This document shows positions 23,208 through 32,550 of a stretch of 64,000 nt of DNA, piece after piece. This stretch comes from Microbacterium sp. YJN-G. Its GTDB lineage: Bacteria > Actinomycetota > Actinomycetes > Actinomycetales > Microbacteriaceae. Location: positions 310,001 to 374,000 of the forward strand of contig NZ_CP060402.1 of NCBI RefSeq assembly GCF_015040615.1, given 5' to 3'. The notes beneath the pieces were generated by a model. It had not been told where the DNA came from, did no database searches, and was given only the letters and a program-made list of their open reading frames with translations. How positions within the stretch are numbered: position 1 is the stretch's first letter; each line of letters starts with the position of its first letter. Position numbers and translations under genes: made by a program.

Positions 23208-25849
23208 CCGGCAATTCTCTCCGCATCCCGCTGCGCTGGCTGGACGGCCACGCCCCCGAGGCACTGCCCGCCGGCGCCACCTGGGGTGTGCCCGTCGCCC
23301 GCGGTCGTCTCGCGTCGACCGGCGGCCTGCGGCTGCGCACGGCATCCGGCGCCGACGTGCCGGCGCAGTTCTGGCCGCTCGCGACCTGGCCCGACGGCTC
23401 GGTGAAGTGGGCCGGCTGCGCGATCGGCGCGGGTCCGGTCCCCGACGACTGCGTCGTGACCGAAGCGGATGCCGCGCAGCAGCCGCCCGCCCCCTCGGCG
23501 CCGGTTCGCGTCGACGAGGGGGAGCGGGTGGTCGTGGACACCGGAGCGCTGCGCGTCGCGATCGGTCGGGTGGGCGACGACGTGCTGCTGCACCGCGTCG
23601 AGCGCGGCGGCCGCGCGGTCGCCGAGGATGTGCGGCTGGTCAGCCTGCTGCAGGACGAGATCGACGAGGACGGCGGCGGCACCCGCCGCCGGTTCCGCTG
23701 CCGCGTGGACGGTGTCGCCGTCGAGCAGCGCGGGCCGGCGCGCGCCGTGATCCGCATCGACGGCGTCCACCGCGAGGAGCGCGGCGATCGCGCCTGGCTG
23801 CCGTTCCGGGTGCGCGTGGTGGCGGTGGCGGGCTCGGCGCAGCTGCGCCTCGTGCACACGGTGATCTGGGACGGCGACGCCGAGAGCGACTTCCTCGCCG
23901 GGCTCGGCATCCGCGCCGACGTGCCCCTGCGGGCTCCGCTGCACGACCGTCACGTCCGCCTGGCGGGCGCCGGCGGCGGTCTCTTCGCCGAGGCGGTGCG
24001 CGGCATCACCGGCCTGCGCCGCGACCCGGGCCACGACGTGCGTGCGGCGCAGATCGCCGGCCGCCCCACCGGTGATCCGGCCACCTGGAAGCCGGCGGTG
24101 TCGCAGCGCCTGCATCTGATCCCCGCGTGGGCCGATGTGACCCTGACCCAGCTCAGCGCCGATGGGTTCCGCATCCGCAAGCGCACCGGAGCCGGCCACG
24201 CGTGGATCGACGCCGGGGCGGGTACCCGCGCCGAGGGGTACGCGTCGATCAGCGATCCCGAGGGCGGCTTCGCCATCGGCATCCGCTCGTTTTGGCAGTC
24301 ATGCCCCGGCCAGCTCGACCTGCGCGACCTGACCGGCGACCGGGCGCAGCTGACCGCCTGGCTGTACGCCCCGGCGGCCGAGCCGATGGACCTGCGGTTC
24401 TACCACGACGGTCTCGGGCAGGACGACTACGCCTCGCAGCTGGACGCACTCGAGATCACCTACGAGGACTACGAGCCGGGCTTCGGCGACCCGCACGGCG
24501 TGGCCCGCACGCACGAGATCACACTGTTCGCGCACGACCGCACCCCCTCGGCCGCCGAGACGGCATCCGCCGTCGAGCAGCTGCAGCGGCCTCCGCTGCT
24601 GCAGCCCACACCGCAGCACCTGCACGAGGCGGGGGTGTTCGGCGATTGGGCGCCGATCGACCGCTCGACCCCGCTGCGCGCCGAGATCGAGGACAGCCTC
24701 GACTTCCTGCTCGACTTCTACCTCGGCCAGGTCGACCAGCGCCGGTGGTACGGGTTCTGGGACTACGGCGACATCATGCACACCTACGACCTCGACCGGC
24801 ACGTGTGGCGGTACGACGTCGGCGGATACGCGTGGGACAACAGCGAGCTCTCACCCGACCTGTGGCTCTGGTACTCGTACCTGCGCAGCGGCCGCGCCGA
24901 TGTGTTCCGTTTCGCCGAGGCGATGACCCGGCACACCGGGGAGGTCGACGTCTATCACCTGGGCCGCTGGCAGGGCCTCGGGTCACGGCACAACGTGCAG
25001 CACTGGGGATGCAGCGCCAAGCAGCTGCGCATCAGCAGCCCGGTCTACCGGCGCATCTTCCATTACCTCACCGCTGACGAGCGCACCGGTGATCTGCTCG
25101 ACGAGCTGCGCGACAGCGACGAGCGCTTCCTCGACACCGACCCCACCCGCAAGGTGCGGGAGGACGCCGCCACCTACCGTCCCGACCCGAAGGCGCTCGC
25201 CGTGGGGCTCGGCACCGACTGGAGCGCCCTGGCGGCGACCTGGCTCGCCGACTGGGAGCGCACCGGCAACGAGCGCTCGCGCGACCGGCTGCTGGGCACC
25301 ATGGCCGACATCGCGGCACTGCCGAACGGCTTCCTTACCGGCGAGGCGCTCTACGACATCGAGCGGGGGCGCTTCGACACCAGTCGCGAGCGCATCGCCG
25401 TCTCGCACCTGAGCGCGGTCTTCGGCCTCGTCGAGGTGTGCAGCGAGCTCATCGACCTCGTCGATGTGCCGGGCTTCCGCGAGGCGTGGATCGACTACTG
25501 CCGGCTCTACCTCGCCTCTCCCGAGGAGCAGCAGGCGGCGGTCGGTCAGACCCTGACCGGCATCCATCTCGAGCAGGCGCACAGCCGCCTGCTGGCCTTC
25601 GCCGCCGCGCGCACCGCAGACGGCGATGCCGCGCGGCGTGCCTGGGAGGCGTTCGAGGGCGTCGGGGAGTGGCTGCTGCACCGCCGCGACCTCGAGCTGC
25701 ACCGTCTCACCGGTCCTGAGGTGCTCAATCCTGTCGACGAGGTGCCCTCGCTCGGCACGAACGACGCCGCGCAGTACGGTCTCGCCGCGATCCAGAACCT
25801 CGCCCTGATCGGCGATGCCCTGCCCAGCGAGGCGCCCGTCACGCGCTGA
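23204..25849 (+). CDS. exo-rhamnogalacturonan lyase-like protein, PL26/YetA family
   Basis: 881 residues from a GTG start overlapping the DUF1961 stop (GTGA). The N-terminal RIFT-barrel-like domain has GATWGVPVARGRL and WPLATWPDGSVKWAG, matching B. subtilis YetA and the Penicillium exo-rhamnogalacturonan lyase (PL26). The middle beta-domain is followed by an alpha/alpha barrel with WYGFWDYGDIMHTYD and GGYAWDNSELSPDLWLWYSY. There is no signal peptide, so it would degrade imported oligosaccharides inside the cell from one end, yielding unsaturated galacturonosyl-rhamnose. Last gene of the importer operon, followed by a terminator hairpin. Confidence 0.85.
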   Translation: MTGNSLRIPLRWLDGHAPEALPAGATWGVPVARGRLASTGGLRLRTASGADVPAQFWPLATWPDGSVKWAGCAIGAGPVPDDCVVTEADAAQQPPAPSAPVRVDEGERVVVDTGALRVAIGRVGDDVLLHRVERGGRAVAEDVRLVSLLQDEIDEDGGGTRRRFRCRVDGVAVEQRGPARAVIRIDGVHREERGDRAWLPFRVRVVAVAGSAQLRLVHTVIWDGDAESDFLAGLGIRADVPLRAPLHDRHVRLAGAGGGLFAEAVRGITGLRRDPGHDVRAAQIAGRPTGDPATWKPAVSQRLHLIPAWADVTLTQLSADGFRIRKRTGAGHAWIDAGAGTRAEGYASISDPEGGFAIGIRSFWQSCPGQLDLRDLTGDRAQLTAWLYAPAAEPMDLRFYHDGLGQDDYASQLDALEITYEDYEPGFGDPHGVARTHEITLFAHDRTPSAAETASAVEQLQRPPLLQPTPQHLHEAGVFGDWAPIDRSTPLRAEIEDSLDFLLDFYLGQVDQRRWYGFWDYGDIMHTYDLDRHVWRYDVGGYAWDNSELSPDLWLWYSYLRSGRADVFRFAEAMTRHTGEVDVYHLGRWQGLGSRHNVQHWGCSAKQLRISSPVYRRIFHYLTADERTGDLLDELRDSDERFLDTDPTRKVREDAATYRPDPKALAVGLGTDWSALAATWLADWERTGNERSRDRLLGTMADIAALPNGFLTGEALYDIERGRFDTSRERIAVSHLSAVFGLVEVCSELIDLVDVPGFREAWIDYCRLYLASPEEQQAAVGQTLTGIHLEQAHSRLLAFAAARTADGDAARRAWEAFEGVGEWLLHRRDLELHRLTGPEVLNPVDEVPSLGTNDAAQYGLAAIQNLALIGDALPSEAPVTR

Positions 25850-25885
25850 GTGCGCTGAGCGACACGGCGAACCGGCGAACCGGCG

Positions 25886-25917
25886 AACGCGCCGCAGACT
25901 CCGGTCTGCGGCGCGTT
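25886..25917 (+). terminator. terminator between convergent operons
   Basis: AACGCGCCGCAGAC and its exact complement GTCTGCGGCGCGTT form a 14-bp stem with the loop TCCG, ending in TT. A small 8-bp tandem repeat (CGGCGAAC) precedes it. It lies 36 bases after the PL26 gene. Confidence 0.8.
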
Positions 25918-25985
25918 TCGCGTGCCGGGGTGATGCGCTACCCGGCGACCCGCGGGCGCTGAGGGTCAGCGCGGCACACGGAAAC

Positions 25986-26019
25986 GGGGCCGAACCACCT
26001 TCTCAGGCGATCCGGCCCC
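25986..26019 (-). terminator. hairpin after the giant RG-degrading protein gene
   Basis: GGGGCCG (25986-25992) and CGGCCCC (26013-26019) can form a 7-bp stem with a 20-base loop. On the minus strand it is followed by CGTTTCC, 17 bases after the stop of the 2094-residue protein. Confidence 0.5.
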
Positions 26020-26035
26020 GCGGCCCGTCCCGACC

Positions 26036-29000
26036 TCAGCGCACGGTCACGGTGATCCGCTGCGATGTCGTCGAACCGGCGGCATTGCTGAACTCCGCGA
26101 CGTAGACGTACTCCCCGGCGGTGCGGCCGCTGATCGGGGTCTGCACGTGCTGGGCGTTCGGCGAATCGGCGACCAGGGTCTGCTCGTCGATCACGACGCC
26201 GTTCTCGAACAGCCGGTAGCCGATCGCGTTCGTGCCCCACCACAGGTCGGTCGAGATCGTGTACTCGCCGTCCTTGTCGTGGTTGTCATGGCTGATCACC
26301 GGGGCCGCCGGTGCGGCATCCGTCACCTTCACACGCACCGAGGTGGTCTGAGTCGTGCCGTTGGCGTTGATCAGCTCACCGGTGTACGCGTAGGTGCCGT
26401 TCTCCTTGCCCGAGACCCGCACCGTCGCCACCTGTGCATTCGGTGAGTCCGCGTCGAGCAGCTCGGTCGAGATCAGCTCGCCGTTCTCGTACAGGCGGAA
26501 CACGGCGCCGTTGACGCCGTGCCACAGGTTCATCGACACCGTGTACTCGCCGTCGTGCAGCCCGTCCTCCCATCCCGAGTCGGTGGAGAGCACACCGCGA
26601 GCGGGTGCCTTCTTCGCCCCCTCGTCCTCGTACACGAGCAGCTGCACCGCGGTGCGGGCGGAGAGCCCGTCGTGGTTGACCGCGTTCACGGTCAGCGTGT
26701 GCGGGCCCACGAGGTCGTCGAGGTCGATCGTCTGCCCCGGCGCCACCGGCTCGCCGTCGAACGCGATGTCGAGGTTGCGCACGCCCGACTCCGGATCGTC
26801 GGCGGTGACCGCCACCGTGTACGACGCGCTGCTGGCCAGCAGCATCCCGTCGTCGGGGAGCCCCGAGATCACCGGTGCCGTCGTGTCGGCGGCGCCGGTC
26901 GGGTCGCCGGTCACGGCGATCCGCGGTGCCGGCGGCTGCTCCATCCCGTCGCCGAGGAAGAAGCTCGTCTGCGGCGGCTGGTTGTAGCCGGTGTTCTGCC
27001 AGGCCACCGACAGGCGGTAGACCGGGTCGTGCATCAGCGTGCGCAGCCGGATCTCGGTCGGATCGGTCGTCGAGTAGATCCGCAGCTCGGTGGAGTCCTC
27101 CGAGCGCCAGGCGATCTCTTCGCGCCAGTCGCCGAACAGGTCGGCCTGCAGGTTGGGCGTGCCCTTCGTGTCGTTGTTCGACAGCGCGCCGTTCGCGGTG
27201 AGCACCGGCTCGGCCGAACCGGTCTGCGGGTTCCACTTCGACACCGTCGGCACGCCGGTGCGGGTCGCCTCCATCCAGTCGTGGTCGACGATCTCGCGCA
27301 GCGGGTCGCCGTCGAACCAGGCGAGGAAGTTCGCGGCCGGGATGCTGCTTCCGATCCGCTCGCCGCTCGCCGACATCAGGTACCCCTCGCGGGAGTTCCA
27401 GGCGGCGTCGCCGCCGACGGCCCACCCCTCGGCACCCTCGTACCGGGGATCGATGTCGGCGGATGCCGCACGGCCGGTGTCGCGGGCGGCCGGGATCGAC
27501 CAGAGTACGTCGCCCGTGCGGGCGTCGCGCATGGTGGCGCCCACGTTGCCCGAGCGGTTCATGTCCTCATGCGCGGCGAACACCTCCAGCCCGGGGTTCG
27601 AAGGCACGAGGTCAGACAGGTGGATCGCGTCGCCGTGGCCGAGCCCGGTCGAGTACAGCAGGGTGCCGTCGTCGTCGACCGTGGCCGAGCCGAAGACGAT
27701 CTCGTCCTTCTGGTCGCCGTCGACATCCGCCACCGACAGGTTGTGGTTGCCCATGCCGTACAGCGCCGCGCTCTCAGTGTCGTTCGAGTCGATCACCCAG
27801 CGCTGCACCAGGTTCTCACCGTCGAAGTCGTACGCCGCCAGCACCGCGCGGGTGTAGTACCCGCGGCTGAACACCGCACTGGGGCGCTCGCCGTCGAGAT
27901 AGGCGGTCGCCGCGAGGAACCGGTCGACCCGGTTGCCGTAGGTGTCGCCCCACGCGCCGACATCGCCGCGGGCGGGAACGTAGTCGACGGTGTCGATCGC
28001 AGCGCCGGTCTCGCCGTCGAAGACGGTGAGGTACTCCGGTCCGGTGAGGACATAGCCCGCGCTGCTGCGCCAGTCGGCGCTGGCGCTGCCGATCGGCTGG
28101 CCGACACCGTCGATCGTGCCGTCGGTGGTCTTCATCATCACCTCGGCACGGCCGTCGCCGTCGTAGTCGAACACCTGGAACTGCGTGTAGTGGGCGCCGG
28201 CGCGGATGTTCACGCCGAGATCGATCCGCCACAGCCGCGTCCCGTCGAGACGGTAGGCGTCCAGGTAGACGTTGCCGGTGTAGCCCGAGCGCGAGTTGTC
28301 CTGCGAGTTGGTGGGATCCCACTTCACCAGCAGCTCGTACTGGCCGTCGCCGTCCACATCGCCGACGCTCGCGTCGTTCGCACGGTACGAGTACGGCTGC
28401 CCGTCCTTCGTGTAGGCGTCGGCCGGCTTGTCGAGCGGCACCGAGAGGTGGTCGCCGCTCTGCACAGCGAACTCGTCGGTCACGGTGACCTCGACACCCT
28501 CCAGCACACGGGTCACGAAGTACTTCGACCCCGTGTCGCCGTCGGCGTCGAGCAGGTTGGTCGAGTCGGTGATCGGCTCGCCGGTGATGCGCTCGCCGTC
28601 GCGGTAGACGTGGAAGCCGATCGCGTCGGGATCCGTCCCCAGCATCCGCCAGCTGATCAGCACGCCGTCACCGGTCTCGACGGCCGCCGGGGCGCGGTCG
28701 AGGAACTCCGCCTGACGCTGCAGCACCGTGGTGGCATCCGTGATCAGCTGCTCCGAGCCGGGGCCGACGCCTCCCGCGTTCACCGCGACGACGGTGTAGT
28801 GATACGGGATGGTGGTCAGCACGTCAGTGTCGGCGAATCGGTTCGTCGCCGTGAACCCGGCGAGCACGCCGCGCTCTCCGGCGATCTCGGAGCGGAACAC
28901 CATCGCGTACTCCGCGGTGCTCGGCTGCGCCCACGACAGCGCGATCTCGCGCTTGTCGAGGTGGTCGACCGCGACCCCGGTGGGTGCGGACGGCACGGTC

Positions 29001-32000
29001 ACGTCGGGGTCGACGAGCGAGACGTCGACGGATGCCGAGGGCACCGACTCGAGTCCGGTCTGATCGACCGCGGTGACGTGGTACGCGTAGTCGAGCCCGA
29101 GTCGTGCGGTGGTGTCGGTGAAGGATGCCGTCGGCGTCTCGCCGAGCAGCGTCGCCGCCTTCTCGAACGCGGAGGTGCGGTACACCTTCCAGGTCAGATC
29201 GGGCTCATCCGTCCAGCCGAGCGTCACGGTCGGCGCTGCGGGGTCGGCGTTCACCTCGGTCGCCGAGAGACCGGCCGGTCCCAGAAGGATCGGGGTGATC
29301 TCGAGGCCGTTCAGCCGCGTTCCCGCCGCCGAGCCGTGCACGCGCACGGTGAGCTGGCCGTCGGTGACGAGCACGGGGCCTCGCACCGAGGCGTTCACCG
29401 AGCCGGCTCCGGCGTTGCCGGAGCCGAACGACCGGCCCTCGATGTCGAAGTTGGTGCGGGTCGTGCCGATCCAGTCACCGGAGTACGTCTTCACCGAGTA
29501 GGTGCCGTTGGGAACGTCCAGCACGAAGGTCGAGCTGTCGCCGGGAAGGACGAAGTCGCGCTCGATGTCGTTCGCGCCGCCGGCGGTGCCGCGGTCGCGC
29601 CCCGCGTTCGAGGCGAGCGGCGTCTGGAAGCCGAAGCCGGTCTCGGCGTCGTACGCGTCGTCGGGGTTCACCTCGGTGTAGCCGGTCATCAGCACGTTGC
29701 CGCTGAGCTGGAAGTCGAACTTCCACTTGGCCTGCTTGGTGAAGAACGTGACGACGTTCGACGCCGCCGAGGTGCCGCGGCCGTTCACCGCGAACACCCG
29801 GTAGCGGTAGCCGGTTCCCTCGGCCAGACCCTGCACGACCGCACTGGTCTGGGTCGTGGTGGTCACCAGCGACCAGGTCTCGTCGGGGTCGGCGACCGCC
29901 TGACGCTCGATGCGGTAGATGTCGGCGGTGGCCGAAGCGCTCCACTTCAAGAGCGCTCCGGCGTTCGAGATCGAACCGGCGACGAGGTCGGCCGGAGCGG
30001 CCGGGACGGATGCCGGGGGCTCGATGTCGGTGACCTTCGCGGCGAGCGGGTCGTCGAGCTCGGCGACGTCCTGCGCGATGAGTCGCGCCATCTGGATGGC
30101 GCCGTACTCCTGGAAGTGCGTGTCGTCCTGGGTGCCGCTCGGGCGGTTCGGGAAGATGCCAGGGTCGACCCAGAGGAACACCGACTTCGCGGCTTCGGGG
30201 CCGATCTCGTTCAGGTAGGCGCGGCTGGATGCCGACAGGTCGACGAGGTCGACGACCTCCTCGTGGGCGAGCTCGGTCATCTTCGCGACGTAGTCGGGGA
30301 AGCTGACGTTGAACTCACCGGTCTCGGCGTCGAAGCTGCGCCGCGAGACCGGGGTGACGAGCACCGGGGTCGCACCGCGCTGGCGTGCACCCTGCACGTA
30401 GCTGCGCAGGTACTCCTTGTAATCGGCGGGCGACGCGTAGCGGTCGTCGACACCCTGGGTGGCGTCGTTGTGCCCGAACTGCACGAACAGGTAGTCACCG
30501 GGGCGGATGCCGCGGAGGATCTCGTCCAGACGCCCCTGGGTGATGAAGTTCTTCGACGACCGGCCGCCGATCGCGTGGTTGGCGAAGGCGATGTCGCCGG
30601 CGAAGAACCGGTCGATCATCTGCCCCCAGCCCGCCTGCGGGGCGAAGACGTCGGCGTAGGTCTGCACGGTCGAGTCACCGGCGATGTACACCGTGGGCAG
30701 TGCGCCTTCGAGGCGCGGTGCCTGACGCGTGATGGTGAGCGCGTCCAGCGCGGCGGCCGAGCCGCCGATCTGCAGGGTGAGCCTGCCGTCGATCAGTGCG
30801 ATCGGGAACACCATCTCCAGGTGCTCTCCGGCCGGCTTCGCGGTGGTCTGCACCTTGGCGATGCTCTCGGCGGTGATCGATATCTCGCTGGACGCGGCGC
30901 TGTCACCGGCGATGAGGGCGACCGTGTAGTCGCCGGCACCCAGCTGCACCTCGAAGGTGCCGCCCTGGGCGGCGACGTAGTCGCTGCGCAGCGGGTCGTC
31001 ACCGCCGCGATCGACATCCGCCTCCGTCGAGGCGGGTGCCGTGCTGAAGCCGTAGCCCCACTCGTCCGAGAACGAGGTGGTGCTGGTGACGGCGATGGCG
31101 CCCTCGGCGAGAGCACCGGGGCCGAAGTCGAAGACGACCCGGTCGCCCTCCGGAAGCGGAACCGGGGCGACGTAGACCGTGGAGGTGACCGGCTCGGATG
31201 CCGCGGAGGTTCCGGCAGCGTTGCGGGCGGTCACGCGGTAGGACCATTCCTGCGTCGTGTCGACGGGGTCGGTGTGCGCGGGTGCGGTCACCGTGGCGAG
31301 CTCGGTGAACACGCCGTCGGCGCCGGCGCGCTCGACGACGTACTCCTCGGCGTTCGGGGCGGGTGCCCAGGTCAGCGAGACCGCGTCCTTGGTCACCTCG
31401 GCGACAGCGAGATCGGCCGGGGTGGTGGGAGCGGTCAGCGCCGGGATCGGGCCGCTCAGCACGGTGGCGGTGCGGGCCGAGACCAGGCCGTAGGAGTTCA
31501 CCGCTTCGACCGCGTAGGCGAATGAGTCGCCCTCGGCCACGGCGGTGTCCGAGTAGCTCGTGGTGTCGATCTCGGCGATCTGCTGCAGGTCGCCGACGGT
31601 CTCGCCGGTGACGGGGGCGCGCAGCACTCGATAGGCGGAGGCGCCGTCCGAGGCGCTCCACGAGAGGTCGACCGCGTTCCAGGCGATGCCGGTGAGGGCG
31701 AAGCCGGCGGGGACGGCGGGGACCACAGGGGTGACGACGAGCCCGTTGAGGTAGGCGCCCAGACCGCTGCCGGTGAAGCCGACGGTGAGCTGGCCGTCTT
31801 CGACGGCGGTGCGGAAGGTCTCGGTCGTGGTGCCGCCGCCGCTCGTGGTGAGCCGCGTCTGTGCGGTGCCCTCGAGCGTCACGGTGGCGTTGGTGCCCGA
31901 CGTTCCGGTCAGCGCGTCGCCGATGGTGATCGTGACGTCGTACTCGGCGGTGGGCACGTCGTCGAGCTGGAAGCCCCAGTCGAGGCCGGCGACGAAGTCC

Positions 32001-32320
32001 TCGGCCACCGGATCGGCGGGGGTGCGGTTGCCGGTGCGATCGCGGTCGAACAGCGTCACGCCGTCTGCGACGGTGATGCCCCAGCCCGTCTCGGCGGTGT
32101 AGAGCGAGGCCATCGTGACCTGCTGGTGGCCGTCGGCGACCGGGCTGGTCGGGGTGCCGAAGTCGAACCGCCACGCGCCGTCATCAGCCGGAGCGAGGGC
32201 TGCCGCGGCGGGCACGGCAGACAGGGTCGCGGCGACGACCAGGGTGATGGTGGCGCCGGATATGGCGCCGAGCGTGCGTCGTCTCAGGGGTGTTGCTGGT
32301 GCAGAGCGTGGGGATTCCAC
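26036..32320 (-). CDS. secreted rhamnogalacturonan acetylesterase-lyase (PL11), modular
   Basis: 2094 residues from a GTG start behind GAGGAGGAA. Modules by eye: signal peptide (1-41), malectin-like (46-200), two FnIII (203-387), malectin-like (394-534), an SGNH acetylesterase (540-760; YIAGDSTVQTY with Ser550, Gly585, QFGHNDA with Asn618, DDTH with Asp732/His735), FnIII (771-862), malectin-like (864-1012), two FnIII (1014-1196), a PL11 lyase (about 1205-1803; RANDASVGDVDGDGQYELLV, AEVMMKTTDGTIDG, many DxDGDG loops), an Ig-like domain (1808-1898) and two similar C-terminal modules (1909-2000 and 2003-2094). It should deacetylate and cleave the RG-I backbone outside the cell. There is no LPxTG anchor. 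Confidence 0.88.
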   Translation of the reverse strand: MESPRSAPATPLRRRTLGAISGATITLVVAATLSAVPAAAALAPADDGAWRFDFGTPTSPVADGHQQVTMASLYTAETGWGITVADGVTLFDRDRTGNRTPADPVAEDFVAGLDWGFQLDDVPTAEYDVTITIGDALTGTSGTNATVTLEGTAQTRLTTSGGGTTTETFRTAVEDGQLTVGFTGSGLGAYLNGLVVTPVVPAVPAGFALTGIAWNAVDLSWSASDGASAYRVLRAPVTGETVGDLQQIAEIDTTSYSDTAVAEGDSFAYAVEAVNSYGLVSARTATVLSGPIPALTAPTTPADLAVAEVTKDAVSLTWAPAPNAEEYVVERAGADGVFTELATVTAPAHTDPVDTTQEWSYRVTARNAAGTSAASEPVTSTVYVAPVPLPEGDRVVFDFGPGALAEGAIAVTSTTSFSDEWGYGFSTAPASTEADVDRGGDDPLRSDYVAAQGGTFEVQLGAGDYTVALIAGDSAASSEISITAESIAKVQTTAKPAGEHLEMVFPIALIDGRLTLQIGGSAAALDALTITRQAPRLEGALPTVYIAGDSTVQTYADVFAPQAGWGQMIDRFFAGDIAFANHAIGGRSSKNFITQGRLDEILRGIRPGDYLFVQFGHNDATQGVDDRYASPADYKEYLRSYVQGARQRGATPVLVTPVSRRSFDAETGEFNVSFPDYVAKMTELAHEEVVDLVDLSASSRAYLNEIGPEAAKSVFLWVDPGIFPNRPSGTQDDTHFQEYGAIQMARLIAQDVAELDDPLAAKVTDIEPPASVPAAPADLVAGSISNAGALLKWSASATADIYRIERQAVADPDETWSLVTTTTQTSAVVQGLAEGTGYRYRVFAVNGRGTSAASNVVTFFTKQAKWKFDFQLSGNVLMTGYTEVNPDDAYDAETGFGFQTPLASNAGRDRGTAGGANDIERDFVLPGDSSTFVLDVPNGTYSVKTYSGDWIGTTRTNFDIEGRSFGSGNAGAGSVNASVRGPVLVTDGQLTVRVHGSAAGTRLNGLEITPILLGPAGLSATEVNADPAAPTVTLGWTDEPDLTWKVYRTSAFEKAATLLGETPTASFTDTTARLGLDYAYHVTAVDQTGLESVPSASVDVSLVDPDVTVPSAPTGVAVDHLDKREIALSWAQPSTAEYAMVFRSEIAGERGVLAGFTATNRFADTDVLTTIPYHYTVVAVNAGGVGPGSEQLITDATTVLQRQAEFLDRAPAAVETGDGVLISWRMLGTDPDAIGFHVYRDGERITGEPITDSTNLLDADGDTGSKYFVTRVLEGVEVTVTDEFAVQSGDHLSVPLDKPADAYTKDGQPYSYRANDASVGDVDGDGQYELLVKWDPTNSQDNSRSGYTGNVYLDAYRLDGTRLWRIDLGVNIRAGAHYTQFQVFDYDGDGRAEVMMKTTDGTIDGVGQPIGSASADWRSSAGYVLTGPEYLTVFDGETGAAIDTVDYVPARGDVGAWGDTYGNRVDRFLAATAYLDGERPSAVFSRGYYTRAVLAAYDFDGENLVQRWVIDSNDTESAALYGMGNHNLSVADVDGDQKDEIVFGSATVDDDGTLLYSTGLGHGDAIHLSDLVPSNPGLEVFAAHEDMNRSGNVGATMRDARTGDVLWSIPAARDTGRAASADIDPRYEGAEGWAVGGDAAWNSREGYLMSASGERIGSSIPAANFLAWFDGDPLREIVDHDWMEATRTGVPTVSKWNPQTGSAEPVLTANGALSNNDTKGTPNLQADLFGDWREEIAWRSEDSTELRIYSTTDPTEIRLRTLMHDPVYRLSVAWQNTGYNQPPQTSFFLGDGMEQPPAPRIAVTGDPTGAADTTAPVISGLPDDGMLLASSASYTVAVTADDPESGVRNLDIAFDGEPVAPGQTIDLDDLVGPHTLTVNAVNHDGLSARTAVQLLVYEDEGAKKAPARGVLSTDSGWEDGLHDGEYTVSMNLWHGVNGAVFRLYENGELISTELLDADSPNAQVATVRVSGKENGTYAYTGELINANGTTQTTSVRVKVTDAAPAAPVISHDNHDKDGEYTISTDLWWGTNAIGYRLFENGVVIDEQTLVADSPNAQHVQTPISGRTAGEYVYVAEFSNAAGSTTSQRITVTVR

Positions 32321-32429
32321 GGTTCCTCCTCGGGCGTCACTGACAAAGGGGTTCGGATGTGAGCGGCGACTGCGCCGCGCACATCAACGGACCCGGGCTC
32401 GTGTCGACCCGGGTGGGCGGTCGCAAGAT

Positions 32430-32507
32430 GGAAAGCGCATTCCCGCACCTGCCGACGAGATTGGCAGGCGCGCGAACGGCTGTCAAGGGTCAATATGAGA
32501 CGTTTCA
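32430..32507 (-). promoter_or_regulatory. two LacI-type operators upstream of the acetylesterase-lyase gene
   Basis: GGAAAGCGCATTCC at 32430-32443 (13 of 14 bases of the palindrome GGAAAGCGCTTTCC) and TGAGACGTTTCA at 32496-32507 (11 of 12 of TGAAACGTTTCA). TTGACA lies between them on the minus strand (32486-32481) as a likely -35 box. Each operator type recurs elsewhere in this locus. Confidence 0.65.
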
Positions 32508-32550
32508 CTTCGCGACGCCCGGCGGCAACGGATCCACGGGCGGCCGGCGG

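Noticed and set aside
26519..31525. A 1668-codon open frame on the plus strand opposite the acetylesterase-lyase gene
   Set aside because: It is the antisense of a high-GC gene with recognisable domains. Its translation is rich in Arg, Gly, Val and His without any motif, as expected from codon bias.
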